Positions 1-6,324 of a DNA stretch of 8,070 bases are shown here, one piece after another. This DNA comes from Clostridia bacterium (lineage in GTDB: Bacteria; Bacillota; Clostridia; Christensenellales; Borkfalkiaceae), in NCBI GenBank assembly GCA_017452305.1, contig JAFTMQ010000190.1, positions 1 to 8,070 of the forward strand. Reading direction: 5' to 3'. Position numbers and translations under genes: made by a program. Below the pieces are notes generated by a model, which had not been told where the DNA came from, did no database searches, and saw nothing but the letters and a program-made list of their open reading frames with translations. Every line of letters begins with the position of its first letter. The stretch's first letter is position 1.

Positions 1-240
1 AAGGGCTTAAAGGCTATCATTTGCAGTGAAAAATGCAAACAAGAATATATGCGGAAATCCTACAACGAGCTCACTGCAAAGGGCAAGCTTTCTAAGAGTA
101 AAATCAATATTATGACCGTGTATGAAAGTAAGGGCTTAGAATTTACTTCGGTGGTTGTGGTTGAGGACGGGTTGAGCGAAAGCGAGCGCTATATCGCTTA
201 CACTCGCGCTTTAAACGAGCTCGCAGTTATCGAACGATAA
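1..240 (+). CDS. UvrD/Rep-like superfamily 1 DNA helicase, C-terminal fragment (5' end outside window)
   Basis: The reading frame is open from base 1 and ends at a TAA at 238-240, giving the last 79 residues of a longer protein. Two helicase motifs are visible in their usual C-terminal order. Motif V is around residues 39-54 (TVYESKGLEF followed by a run of valines). Motif VI is around 63-72 (RYIAYTRALNEL), where R69 sits at the arginine-finger position. This spacing fits the UvrD_C_2 domain of UvrD/PcrA/Rep/HelD-type ATP-dependent DNA translocases. The linker between the motifs is short and the protein ends almost directly after motif VI, so it lacks the long C-terminal extension of PcrA. 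An ATG at 49 is in frame but is internal, because the coding sequence clearly continues upstream. Which helicase subfamily this is cannot be told from the fragment. Confidence 0.8.
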   Translation, partial: KGLKAIICSEKCKQEYMRKSYNELTAKGKLSKSKINIMTVYESKGLEFTSVVVVEDGLSESERYIAYTRALNELAVIER

Positions 241-261
241 GCATAAATTATTCGTTTTTTT
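235..261 (+). terminator. Possible weak intrinsic terminator after the helicase gene
   Basis: CGATAA (235-240, including the stop codon) can pair with TTATTCG (248-254) if one T is bulged. A 7-nt loop separates the arms and seven T residues follow at 255-261. The arrangement is that of an intrinsic terminator, but the stem is short and AT-rich, so efficiency is doubtful. Confidence 0.35.
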
Positions 262-305
262 GCAAAGAATAAAGGAAAAAGCAAAAAAATTTTGTGTTCA
301 AACAT

Positions 306-334
306 TTGAAAAAAATAGAAAAAGATGTTATAAT
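306..334 (+). promoter_or_regulatory. Housekeeping (SigA-type) promoter of the topoisomerase operon
   Basis: TTGAAA (306-311) is a good -35 and TATAAT (329-334) a perfect -10, with an ideal 17-nt spacer. TG at 326-327 followed by T makes it an extended -10. Transcription should start near 341, giving a leader of about 50 nt before the ATG at 392. The SD is GAGG at 383-386. Confidence 0.82.
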
Positions 335-364
335 AGCATAATGTGGCATATTATGGCATAATTT
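335..364 (+). repeat. Three 10-bp-spaced GCATA repeats at the transcription start of the topoisomerase operon
   Basis: The units AGCATAATGT (335-344), GGCATATTAT (345-354) and GGCATAATTT (355-364) repeat with a period of exactly 10 bp, directly after the -10 element. Within them CATAAT (337-342) and ATTATG (350-355) also form an inverted repeat with a 7-nt spacer. One-turn spacing at the start site is typical of a protein-binding site, but no known operator was recognised and the region is AT-rich, so chance is possible. Confidence 0.5.
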
Positions 365-391
365 ATAGATTCCAAATACGTTGAGGAAAAA

Positions 392-2575
392 ATGGCAGCA
401 AAGAAAGAAAAAGTAGAAGTTAATACGGAATATAGCGCCAAGAATCTTGAAGTCTTGGAGGGCTTAGACGCCGTTCGTATGCGCCCCGGTATGTATATCG
501 GCTCTACGGGTATCAAGGGTTTACACCATATCCTTTGGGAAATCGTGGACAACGCAATCGACGAGGCGGCGAATGGCTATGCAAACAAAGTAACGGTAAC
601 CTTGCACAGCGACGGAAGTGCTTCCGTTGAAGATAACGGCAGAGGTATTCCTACCGATATTCACCCGAAAGAAAAGGTTTCGGGTGTTCAACTTGTATTC
701 ACAAAATTGCACGCAGGCGGTAAGTTTGGACAAGGCAACTACGAGTATTCGGGCGGTTTGCACGGCGTAGGTGCGTCCGTTACCAACGCGCTTTCCGAAT
801 GGTTGACCGTCGAGGTTTGCAGAAATAAGCGCATTTATAAAATGAGCTTCCATTCTAAATACAACGCGCGCAAGAAGAAGGTAGAATCGGGGCTTCCCGA
901 CGGGCCTTTGGAAGATACGGGTATTTCGACGAACAGAAAGGGCTCGACAATCCGCTTCAAACCCGATCCCACGGTATTTTCCGAGGTGAATTTCGATTTG
1001 GATACGGTAGAAGAACGCTTGCGCGAGCTTGCTTTCTTAAACCGCGGTGTGGAAATTATTCTCATTGACGAGCGCACGACGATGGCGGAAGCGCGTAGGG
1101 CAAAAATGCTCTTTGGCGCGGACGATGAAGCGTCCGAGGAAGAGGACGGGGAAGAAACCGCAACGGAAACGGCGGAAGAACCCGTACAAGAAGACCTTTT
1201 CACCACGGGGCAACAGTCCCTTTTTGGTGAGTTGGACGAGCTTGCGCTCGAAAGCGAGCCTTATCGCGTTACCTTCAAATTTGACGGTGGTATTTCCGAC
1301 TTCGTTAAAAATATCAACGAGGGCAAGAGAAGCTTGTATTCTCAACCCATTTATTATAAAGCGGAAAAGAACAATATTCGCGTGGAATTTTCCTTACAGC
1401 ACACGGCGGATTATTCGCAAAGAATTTTCTCGTTTGTTAACAATATTCCCACTCCCGAGGGCGGTTATCACGAAATGGGTTTCCATTCGGGCTTGACGAG
1501 AGTATTGAACGAGTATGCAAGAAGTAACGGTTTCTTAAAAGAAAAAGATCCTAACTTCCAAGGCGATGATTTTTGCGAGGGCTTGACGGCGGTTTTGTCC
1601 ATTAAAATGGCGGAAGTACAATTTGAAGGGCAAACAAAAACCAAACTCGGCAACACCGAGGCTCGTCCTGCTGTAGAAGCGACGGTTATCGAGGGCTTAA
1701 ACGCTCTTCAAAACGTGCGCGGCTACAAAAAGACGATGGAAGAAATCATCAAAAAGGCGCAGGGCGCGGCAAAATCCCGTCTTGCGGCAAAGACGGCAAA
1801 GGAAAACGCACGTGCGAAAAACAGCATCGACGGCTTGACGCTTATCGGCAAGCTTGCGTCCTGCTCGGGCAGAAAACCCGAACTCAACGAAATGTTCATC
1901 GTAGAGGGTGATTCGGCAGGCGGCACAGCGAAGCAAGCGCGTGTAAGACAGTTCCAATCCATTCTTCCCTTGCGCGGTAAACCGCTCAACGTAGAAAAGA
2001 AAAAGCTTGGACAAGTCCTTGAAAATGAGGAAATCCGTACGATAATCAGCGCAATCGGCGCAGGTATCGACCCCGATTTCAAGTTGGATAAAATCAATTA
2101 CCATAAAGTCATCATCCTTTCGGATGCCGACCAAGACGGTATGCATATTCGTTGTATTTTGCTTACCTTCTTCTTCCGTTATATGCGTCCTCTCGTCAAT
2201 GCGGGGCACGTTTATATCGGTATGCCGCCTTTGTATAAGGTTTATAAGGGCGATAAGGTAGAATACGCTTACGATGATAACGAGCTCAACGAAAAGATTG
2301 AAAAAATCGGCAAGGGCTATCAACTGCAACGCTATAAAGGTCTCGGTGAAATGAGCGCGGAACAACTTTGGGAAACCACGATGAATCCCGCAACGAGAAA
2401 TCTTATCCAAGTTACCATCGAAGACGCGGCAAAAGCGGAACGTATGATTACGACGCTCATGGGCGATAAGGTCGAGGGTAGAAAGGAATTCCTTGCAAAA
2501 TTTGCAAACTTCAATAAACATGATACGTTCATGGACAAAATAGACAAGAAGGAGGGCGACAATGGCGAGAAATAA
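392..2575 (+). CDS. parE: Type II DNA topoisomerase subunit B (ATPase), topoisomerase IV ParE-like
   Basis: This is the ATP-hydrolysing subunit of an A2B2 topoisomerase that passes one DNA duplex through another. The N-terminal GHKL ATPase shows E50 and N54 in WEIVDNAIDEA, DNGRGIP at 81-87 and GGLHGVG at 121-127. The transducer carries QTKTKL at 414-419, with K416 at the ATP-contacting lysine. The Toprim domain has EGDSAGG (505-511) and D578, D580, D582 for metal binding, followed by QRYKGLGEM near 646-654. KFGQG plus NALSEWL (about 111-138) resembles Bacillus ParE more than GyrB. The partner gene lacks a GyrA box, which also favours topoisomerase IV, although many clostridial pairs are named gyrase. 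At 727 aa it is longer than usual (about 640-660) because of an acidic insert at about 242-290. The start at 392 has an SD (GAGG, 383-386) five bases upstream and sits just before the conserved domain. It overlaps the next gene by 14 nt. Confidence 0.95.
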   Translation: MAAKKEKVEVNTEYSAKNLEVLEGLDAVRMRPGMYIGSTGIKGLHHILWEIVDNAIDEAANGYANKVTVTLHSDGSASVEDNGRGIPTDIHPKEKVSGVQLVFTKLHAGGKFGQGNYEYSGGLHGVGASVTNALSEWLTVEVCRNKRIYKMSFHSKYNARKKKVESGLPDGPLEDTGISTNRKGSTIRFKPDPTVFSEVNFDLDTVEERLRELAFLNRGVEIILIDERTTMAEARRAKMLFGADDEASEEEDGEETATETAEEPVQEDLFTTGQQSLFGELDELALESEPYRVTFKFDGGISDFVKNINEGKRSLYSQPIYYKAEKNNIRVEFSLQHTADYSQRIFSFVNNIPTPEGGYHEMGFHSGLTRVLNEYARSNGFLKEKDPNFQGDDFCEGLTAVLSIKMAEVQFEGQTKTKLGNTEARPAVEATVIEGLNALQNVRGYKKTMEEIIKKAQGAAKSRLAAKTAKENARAKNSIDGLTLIGKLASCSGRKPELNEMFIVEGDSAGGTAKQARVRQFQSILPLRGKPLNVEKKKLGQVLENEEIRTIISAIGAGIDPDFKLDKINYHKVIILSDADQDGMHIRCILLTFFFRYMRPLVNAGHVYIGMPPLYKVYKGDKVEYAYDDNELNEKIEKIGKGYQLQRYKGLGEMSAEQLWETTMNPATRNLIQVTIEDAAKAERMITTLMGDKVEGRKEFLAKFANFNKHDTFMDKIDKKEGDNGEK
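1115..1261 (+). other. Acidic insert in the ParE-like subunit with two QxxLF motifs
   Basis: Codons 242-290 encode a segment absent from E. coli GyrB at the start of the transducer domain, between the strand GVEIILIDE and the conserved FDGGISDFV. Its first half is rich in Glu and Asp (about 244-263). Its second half contains QEDLF (266-270) and QQSLF (274-278). Both match Q-x-[S/D]-L-F, four of five positions of the QL[S/D]LF consensus for binding the bacterial sliding clamp DnaN. The low-complexity composition suggests a disordered surface loop. The boundaries were judged by eye. Confidence 0.7.
2549..2556 (+). promoter_or_regulatory. Strong Shine-Dalgarno for parC, inside the parE coding region
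   Basis: AAGGAGGG lies five bases before the ATG at 2562 and within the last codons of the upstream gene. It fixes the parC start and, with the 14-nt overlap, points to coupled, near-equimolar translation of the two subunits. Confidence 0.85.
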
Positions 2576-5027
2576 GAAAGAACCGGAAATTATCGAGCCT
2601 ACCGGTCAATTATTCGTTGAACCGTTAGATAAAGTTCTGCATTCGTCGATGTTGCCTTATGCGGAATTTGTTATTCTCGACCGTGCTCTTCCGAGAGTAG
2701 AGGACGGCTTGAAGCCCGTTCAACGCCGTATTTTATATACGATGAACGAAATGGGGCTTACCCCCGACAAGCCGCACAAAAAGAGCGCGCGTATTGTCGG
2801 TGACTGCATGGGTAAATATCATCCGCACGGCGACAGCTCCGTTTATGATGCGATGGTGCGTATGGCGCAGTCCTTCAATATGGGCAAAACGCTTGTCAAT
2901 GGACACGGTAACTTCGGCTCCGTCGATGGCGATCCTGCGGCGGCAATGCGTTACACCGAGGCGAGAATGGAGCCTTTGGCGCTTGAACTTTTGCGCGATA
3001 TCGACAAGGAAACGGTAAGCTTTTCCTTGAACTTCGACGATAGCTTGAAAGAACCCGACGTTCTGCCCGGTCGTTTCCCTAACTTGCTTGTAAACGGCGC
3101 TTCGGGTATTGCCGTCGGTTTGGCGACGAATATCCCCACGCACAACTTGGAAGAGGTTATCAACGGCGTAGTTGCGTATATCGACAATCCCGCTATTTCC
3201 TTGGAAGAGATGATGGAGCATATCCCGTCCCCCGACTTCCCTACGGGCGGTATTATTATCGCGAACGAGCTTATTCAAGCGTATAAAACAGGGCGCGGTA
3301 AAATTACCCTTCGTGCGAAAATCACGGCGGAAAAGACGGACAACGGCAAGACAAATCTTATCATTACCGAGCTTCCTTATCAAGTCAATAAGGCGCAATT
3401 ATTGCGTAAAGTCGTTGACCTTCGCGAAGAGAAGAAAGAGGAGCTTGCGGGCTTAGATTTCGTTGCCGACGAATCCGACCGCACGGGTATGCGCGCGGTT
3501 ATTCGTATCAAAAAGGACGCGGACGTTGACGCAATTTTGAAATGCCTGTATAAATATACCGACTTGGAAGTTACGTTCGGTATCAATATGGTCGTGATTG
3601 CGGACGGCAAGCCGCAACAGCTCGGCTTGATGGATATTATCCGTCATTACGTAAAATATCAACAACAGGTTGTCAAGCGCAGAACCCTTTTCGATTTAAA
3701 ACAAGCGCAACAGCGTTGCCATATTTTGGAGGGCTTGATTATTGCCGTTCAAAATATCGACGAGGTGATTGCAATCATCAAAAAATCGGACAGCACGTCG
3801 GACGCAAGGGCAAAATTGATGGCGCGCTTTGAAATTTCCGAAGCGCAAGCACAAGCCATTCTCGATTTGCGCCTTGCTCGTTTGACGAAGTTGGAAATTT
3901 ATAAGCTTGAAGAGGAGTTAAAGGAACTCAAAAAGCTCATTAAGAAATTGACGGCAATTTCCAAGAGCGGCGATTTGCAGTTGCAGGTTGTTAAAGAAGA
4001 AATTACCGAAATTAAAAACGCATATCCCACGCCGAGAAAATCGCGTTTGGTTTACACGCGCGAAGAGGCGGACGGTACGTTGGAGGCTTCAACGGAAAAA
4101 CAACCCGGCGTGCCTTGCACCCTCGTATATACCGCCGACGAAAAGTTCAAGGTGTTGACGGGCAAGCAAGCAGACGCGTTGCAAAAGCCGCTTGAAGGCC
4201 GCTTTAAGCCGCAACTCGTTGCGTTGCATATCCTTGAAACTATCACGGATAAGACGGTTTATGCGTTCACAAATTACGGCAACTGCCATAAGTTGAGTAT
4301 TTACGAACCCGATTTGGCATGTAAGCTTTCCGACGAGGGGGTAACCTTAAAAGACTTGTCTAAGGACGCCGAGGACGGCGAACGCGTCGTCGCACTATTC
4401 GAGGTCGGGGAACATATGCCTTACGGCAACTTGATGTTCTTCACCAAGAAAGGTATGATTAAGAAATCGGAGTGGGCGGAATACGAACAGCGCAAGGATT
4501 GTTTCCAAGCGGTGAAGTTGAACGAAGACGACGAGCTTTTGAATGTGGAATTAGAAACGAGCGAAGAGGATACGATTATCATCGTAACCAAAGGCGGCAT
4601 TTGCTTGAATGCGGAAAAGAGCGATATTCCCACGCAGGGCAGAGTCGCGGCGGGTGTTCGCGGTATTATGCTGCATGACAACGACGAGGTTGTGCTTATG
4701 ACGCAAATCGACGGCGACGGCGAAGTGGTAATCGCTACCGACGAAGGCAAGTTTAAGAGGGTTATTTCCTCGTTAATCGAGCCGTCCAAGCGTTATCGCA
4801 AGGGTTCGCTTATCGTAAGTCTGCGCGACGGTGCAAGCGTAATTAGCGCAAGCTACGTCAAAGAGCCTTATATGCTCGCCGTTATCGAAAAGGGCAACGT
4901 CGTATCCGAATTGTCAAGTGAGGACGTCTTTATCTTAATGCAAAGCTCTAAGGCAAAGAAGATTGATAAATATGCCGAAGAAAACGTCAAGGCTGTTATT
5001 CCTTTGCCTTACAAATTAGCTGAATAA
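2562..5027 (+). CDS. parC: Type II DNA topoisomerase subunit A (DNA cleavage), topoisomerase IV ParC-like
   Basis: This is the cleavage/religation subunit partnering the product of the preceding gene. The breakage-reunion domain holds HPHGDSSVYDAMVRM (88-102) and the catalytic tyrosine Y131 in AAMRYTEARM. A long helical region (about 370-490) contains the family sequence ISEAQAQAILDLRLARL. The C-terminal part (about 519-821) has degenerate beta-pinwheel blades such as FTNYGNCHKL, FFTKKGMIKK and VTKGGICL. The first blade shows no QRRGGKG-type GyrA box. The nearest match, QGRVAAG (692-698), lies in a later blade. That argues for a relaxing/decatenating enzyme, although HGNFGSVDGD (115-124) is GyrA-like. 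S92 and D96, equivalent to E. coli GyrA S83 and D87, are in the quinolone-sensitive state. The length of 821 aa is close to B. subtilis ParC and GyrA. The start is set by a strong SD, and no clear terminator follows. Confidence 0.95.
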   Translation: MARNKKEPEIIEPTGQLFVEPLDKVLHSSMLPYAEFVILDRALPRVEDGLKPVQRRILYTMNEMGLTPDKPHKKSARIVGDCMGKYHPHGDSSVYDAMVRMAQSFNMGKTLVNGHGNFGSVDGDPAAAMRYTEARMEPLALELLRDIDKETVSFSLNFDDSLKEPDVLPGRFPNLLVNGASGIAVGLATNIPTHNLEEVINGVVAYIDNPAISLEEMMEHIPSPDFPTGGIIIANELIQAYKTGRGKITLRAKITAEKTDNGKTNLIITELPYQVNKAQLLRKVVDLREEKKEELAGLDFVADESDRTGMRAVIRIKKDADVDAILKCLYKYTDLEVTFGINMVVIADGKPQQLGLMDIIRHYVKYQQQVVKRRTLFDLKQAQQRCHILEGLIIAVQNIDEVIAIIKKSDSTSDARAKLMARFEISEAQAQAILDLRLARLTKLEIYKLEEELKELKKLIKKLTAISKSGDLQLQVVKEEITEIKNAYPTPRKSRLVYTREEADGTLEASTEKQPGVPCTLVYTADEKFKVLTGKQADALQKPLEGRFKPQLVALHILETITDKTVYAFTNYGNCHKLSIYEPDLACKLSDEGVTLKDLSKDAEDGERVVALFEVGEHMPYGNLMFFTKKGMIKKSEWAEYEQRKDCFQAVKLNEDDELLNVELETSEEDTIIIVTKGGICLNAEKSDIPTQGRVAAGVRGIMLHDNDEVVLMTQIDGDGEVVIATDEGKFKRVISSLIEPSKRYRKGSLIVSLRDGASVISASYVKEPYMLAVIEKGNVVSELSSEDVFILMQSSKAKKIDKYAEENVKAVIPLPYKLAE

Positions 5028-5034
5028 AACAGAT
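5025..5034 (+). promoter_or_regulatory. Possible SpoIIID-binding site upstream of spoIIID
   Basis: TAAAACAGAT fits all ten positions of WWRRACARNY, the recognition sequence described for Bacillus SpoIIID, and overlaps the parC stop codon. SpoIIID is known to act on its own gene in B. subtilis. The consensus is very degenerate, so a chance match is plausible. Confidence 0.22.
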
Positions 5035-5042
5035 AAAATCAG

Positions 5043-5071
5043 TTATAATCAACGAAAAACCGACATAATAT
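5043..5071 (+). promoter_or_regulatory. Possible SigE-type sporulation promoter for spoIIID
   Basis: TTATAAT (5043-5049), a 14-nt spacer and CATAATAT (5064-5071) resemble the SigE pattern of kmATATT, 14 nt, CATACAnT. The -35 matches five of seven positions and the -10 about six of eight. spoIIID is transcribed by SigE in B. subtilis. The predicted start is near 5077-5079. The match is imperfect in AT-rich DNA. Confidence 0.33.
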
Positions 5072-5073
5072 AT

Positions 5074-5091
5074 TCCGTAAGCTATTACGGA
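5074..5091 (+). promoter_or_regulatory. Hairpin overlapping the spoIIID Shine-Dalgarno
   Basis: TCCGTAA (5074-5080) and TTACGGA (5085-5091) are perfect reverse complements around the 4-nt loop GCTA. The SD GGAGG occupies 5089-5093, so its first three bases fall in the stem and a G-U pair (5073/5092) could extend it. In an mRNA containing both arms, ribosome access should be reduced. The inverted repeat is certain; its role is inferred. Confidence 0.55.
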
Positions 5092-5101
5092 GGGCGGGAT
5101 T

Positions 5102-5356
5102 TTGTGGAATTATATTGAGGAAAGAGTTTTAAAGTGCGCAGAATATATCATGGAAACGGGTTGCACCGTTCGCGCGTGTTCTGCGCATTTTTCTATTAGT
5201 AAATCGACGGTACATAAGGACGTTTCCGAGCGTTTAAGATACATTGACGCGGATTTATTTGAAAGGGTGCGCGAGGTGCTAAATCTCAATTTAAGCGAGC
5301 GGCATATCCGCGGCGGTATTGCTACGCGCGCGAAATATGAGGAAAAGAAAAAGTAA
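5102..5356 (+). CDS. spoIIID: Sporulation transcription factor SpoIIID
   Basis: The 84-residue product is a small DNA-binding regulator which, in Bacillus, acts in the mother cell to switch the SigE regulon and help turn on SigK-stage genes. It aligns along its length with B. subtilis SpoIIID as I recall it. NYIEER (3-8) matches the start of the family. A helix-turn-helix lies around 22-44, with the signature SKSTVHKD at 33-40. The basic tail RHIRGGIATRAKY (68-79) matches the family's RHLRGGEATKLKY. It is somewhat shorter than the 93-aa Bacillus protein at the C-terminus. The start is TTG at 5102, chosen because it aligns with the Bacillus start and lies 8 nt after GGAGG (5089-5093). No in-frame ATG or GTG is available there. 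It follows parC by 74 nt with no terminator seen, a setting different from the mreB/mbl neighbourhood known in Bacillus. Confidence 0.93.
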   Translation: MWNYIEERVLKCAEYIMETGCTVRACSAHFSISKSTVHKDVSERLRYIDADLFERVREVLNLNLSERHIRGGIATRAKYEEKKK

Positions 5357-5402
5357 GGACTACACAAGTCGGTAATTTTCTTTCGATTTTTCGTGCGAAT
5401 AC

Positions 5403-5431
5403 TTGAAAAAAGTTTTTAAGTATGTTACAAT
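5403..5431 (+). promoter_or_regulatory. Housekeeping promoter of tyrA
   Basis: TTGAAA (5403-5408), a 17-nt spacer and TACAAT (5426-5431) with TG at 5423-5424 make a strong extended -10 promoter. The predicted start, near 5438, leaves a leader of only about 10 nt that begins at the SD. This also excludes the in-frame ATG at 5422, which lies within the promoter. Confidence 0.78.
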
Positions 5432-5448
5432 ATACAAAAGAGGTGCTT

Positions 5449-6273
5449 ATGAAAAGGATTGCTATCATAGGTTTGGGCATTATCGGCGGCTCTATTTGCG
5501 CGGCGTTAACCAAGGCGGGTTATGCCGTGGATGGGACGGATATTGACGAAAAAACCGTTACTTATGCATTAAATAAAGGATATATATGCGGCAAAGCAGA
5601 GGATATTTCCGATTACGACGTTGTGTTTGTGGCTACGCCGCCTCGTGCGACGATAAATATATTAGATACGTATTCGTTTAAAGACGGTGCAATCGTATGT
5701 GATATTTGCGGTGTAAAACAAGCAATAGAACGAGTTGTTTATAGTAAGTCGCGCGCGTATAAATACGTGGGCTTGCATCCAATGGCAGGTAAGGAAACGT
5801 CGGGTATCACTTCCGCGTCGGCGGAGTTATTCGCTATGGCAAATTTGGTCATTGTCTTAGCGGATAAAACAGACGCGAGCGCCGTAAAAGAGATTAAAGG
5901 CGATGCAAAAGCGATGCGTTTTGGTAAAATCGTCGAATGCACCGCCGAGGAGCACGATAAAAAGATTGCTCTCACCTCGCAGCTTGCGCACGTCGTATCC
6001 AATGCCTACGTAAAAAGTCCGCAGGTTGCCGATTGCGACGGCTTTACGGGCGGTAGCTTTCAAGATATGACGCGTATCGCAGGCGTTGACGAGGGGATAT
6101 GGACGGAGCTCTATTTCCATAACCGCGAATATTTGCTTGCGGAGCTTAACGGCTTGATTGCGAATTTAGAAGCGTATAAAATTGCGCTTGAAAAGGAAGA
6201 CGAAAACGCAATGAAAGAAACCTTAAAAGAGGGCAGATTGCTTCGCGAAAATATCAAATTCAAAAGAAAATAA
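5449..6273 (+). CDS. tyrA: Prephenate dehydrogenase
   Basis: The enzyme oxidatively decarboxylates prephenate to 4-hydroxyphenylpyruvate in tyrosine synthesis, in the cytosol. The N-terminal Rossmann fold has GLGIIGGS at 8-15 and D31 at the end of the second strand, the acidic residue expected for NAD rather than NADP. The catalytic histidine is H110 in GLHPMAGKE. SQLAHVVSNA (177-186) and GGSFQDMTRIA (201-211, with R209) are the usual substrate-pocket motifs of the helical dimerisation domain. At 274 aa it has no room for the C-terminal ACT domain of B. subtilis TyrA (about 370 aa), so feedback by tyrosine through that domain is not expected. The start at 5449 has SD AGAGGTG (5439-5445). It directly precedes the strand MKRIAIIG; the longer frame from 5422 would begin inside the promoter. 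It appears monocistronic, with its own promoter and terminator, and no other aromatic-pathway gene is adjacent. Confidence 0.93.
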   Translation: MKRIAIIGLGIIGGSICAALTKAGYAVDGTDIDEKTVTYALNKGYICGKAEDISDYDVVFVATPPRATINILDTYSFKDGAIVCDICGVKQAIERVVYSKSRAYKYVGLHPMAGKETSGITSASAELFAMANLVIVLADKTDASAVKEIKGDAKAMRFGKIVECTAEEHDKKIALTSQLAHVVSNAYVKSPQVADCDGFTGGSFQDMTRIAGVDEGIWTELYFHNREYLLAELNGLIANLEAYKIALEKEDENAMKETLKEGRLLRENIKFKRK

Positions 6274-6295
6274 CCCTTTTCGGGGTTATTTTTTT
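6267..6295 (+). terminator. Intrinsic terminator of tyrA
   Basis: AAAATAACCC (6267-6276) and GGGTTATTTT (6283-6292) are perfect complements around a 6-nt loop, with a T-run continuing to 6295. The stem incorporates the tyrA stop codon. The A-run on the left arm means it might also work on the opposite strand, but no gene there needs it. Confidence 0.88.
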
Positions 6296-6324
6296 ATATT
6301 TTTGCAAAAAATTACAATTAGGGG

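Noticed and set aside
241..391. Riboswitch or small RNA in the gap before parE
   Set aside because: The gap is AT-rich, with a promoter, phased repeats and a leader of about 50 nt; no conserved riboswitch-like structure was seen.
1047..1496. A 149-codon + strand frame inside parE
   Set aside because: It is very rich in Arg and Lys, out of frame with the conserved GHKL/transducer coding, and has no convincing SD.
1697..2521. A 274-codon open frame on the minus strand inside parE
   Set aside because: It lies wholly opposite a highly conserved topoisomerase gene. Its product shows no recognisable domain, and such long antisense frames arise from the codon bias of the real gene.
2823..2850. Quinolone resistance substitutions in the A subunit
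   Set aside because: S92 and D96 are the sensitive-type residues, so no resistance change is visible here.
2733..3398. A 221-codon open frame on the minus strand inside parC
   Set aside because: Same reason: it is antisense to the conserved catalytic region, without domain or independent signals.
5401..5421. Inverted repeat ACTTGAAAAA / TTTTTAAGT as a terminator after spoIIID
   Set aside because: The arms are almost all A and T with a bulge, there is no following T-run on the + strand, and it coincides with the -35 and spacer of the tyrA promoter.
5422..5448. Longer N-terminus for TyrA starting at the ATG at 5422
   Set aside because: That ATG overlaps the extended -10 element and precedes the predicted transcription start. 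The SD and family alignment point to 5449.
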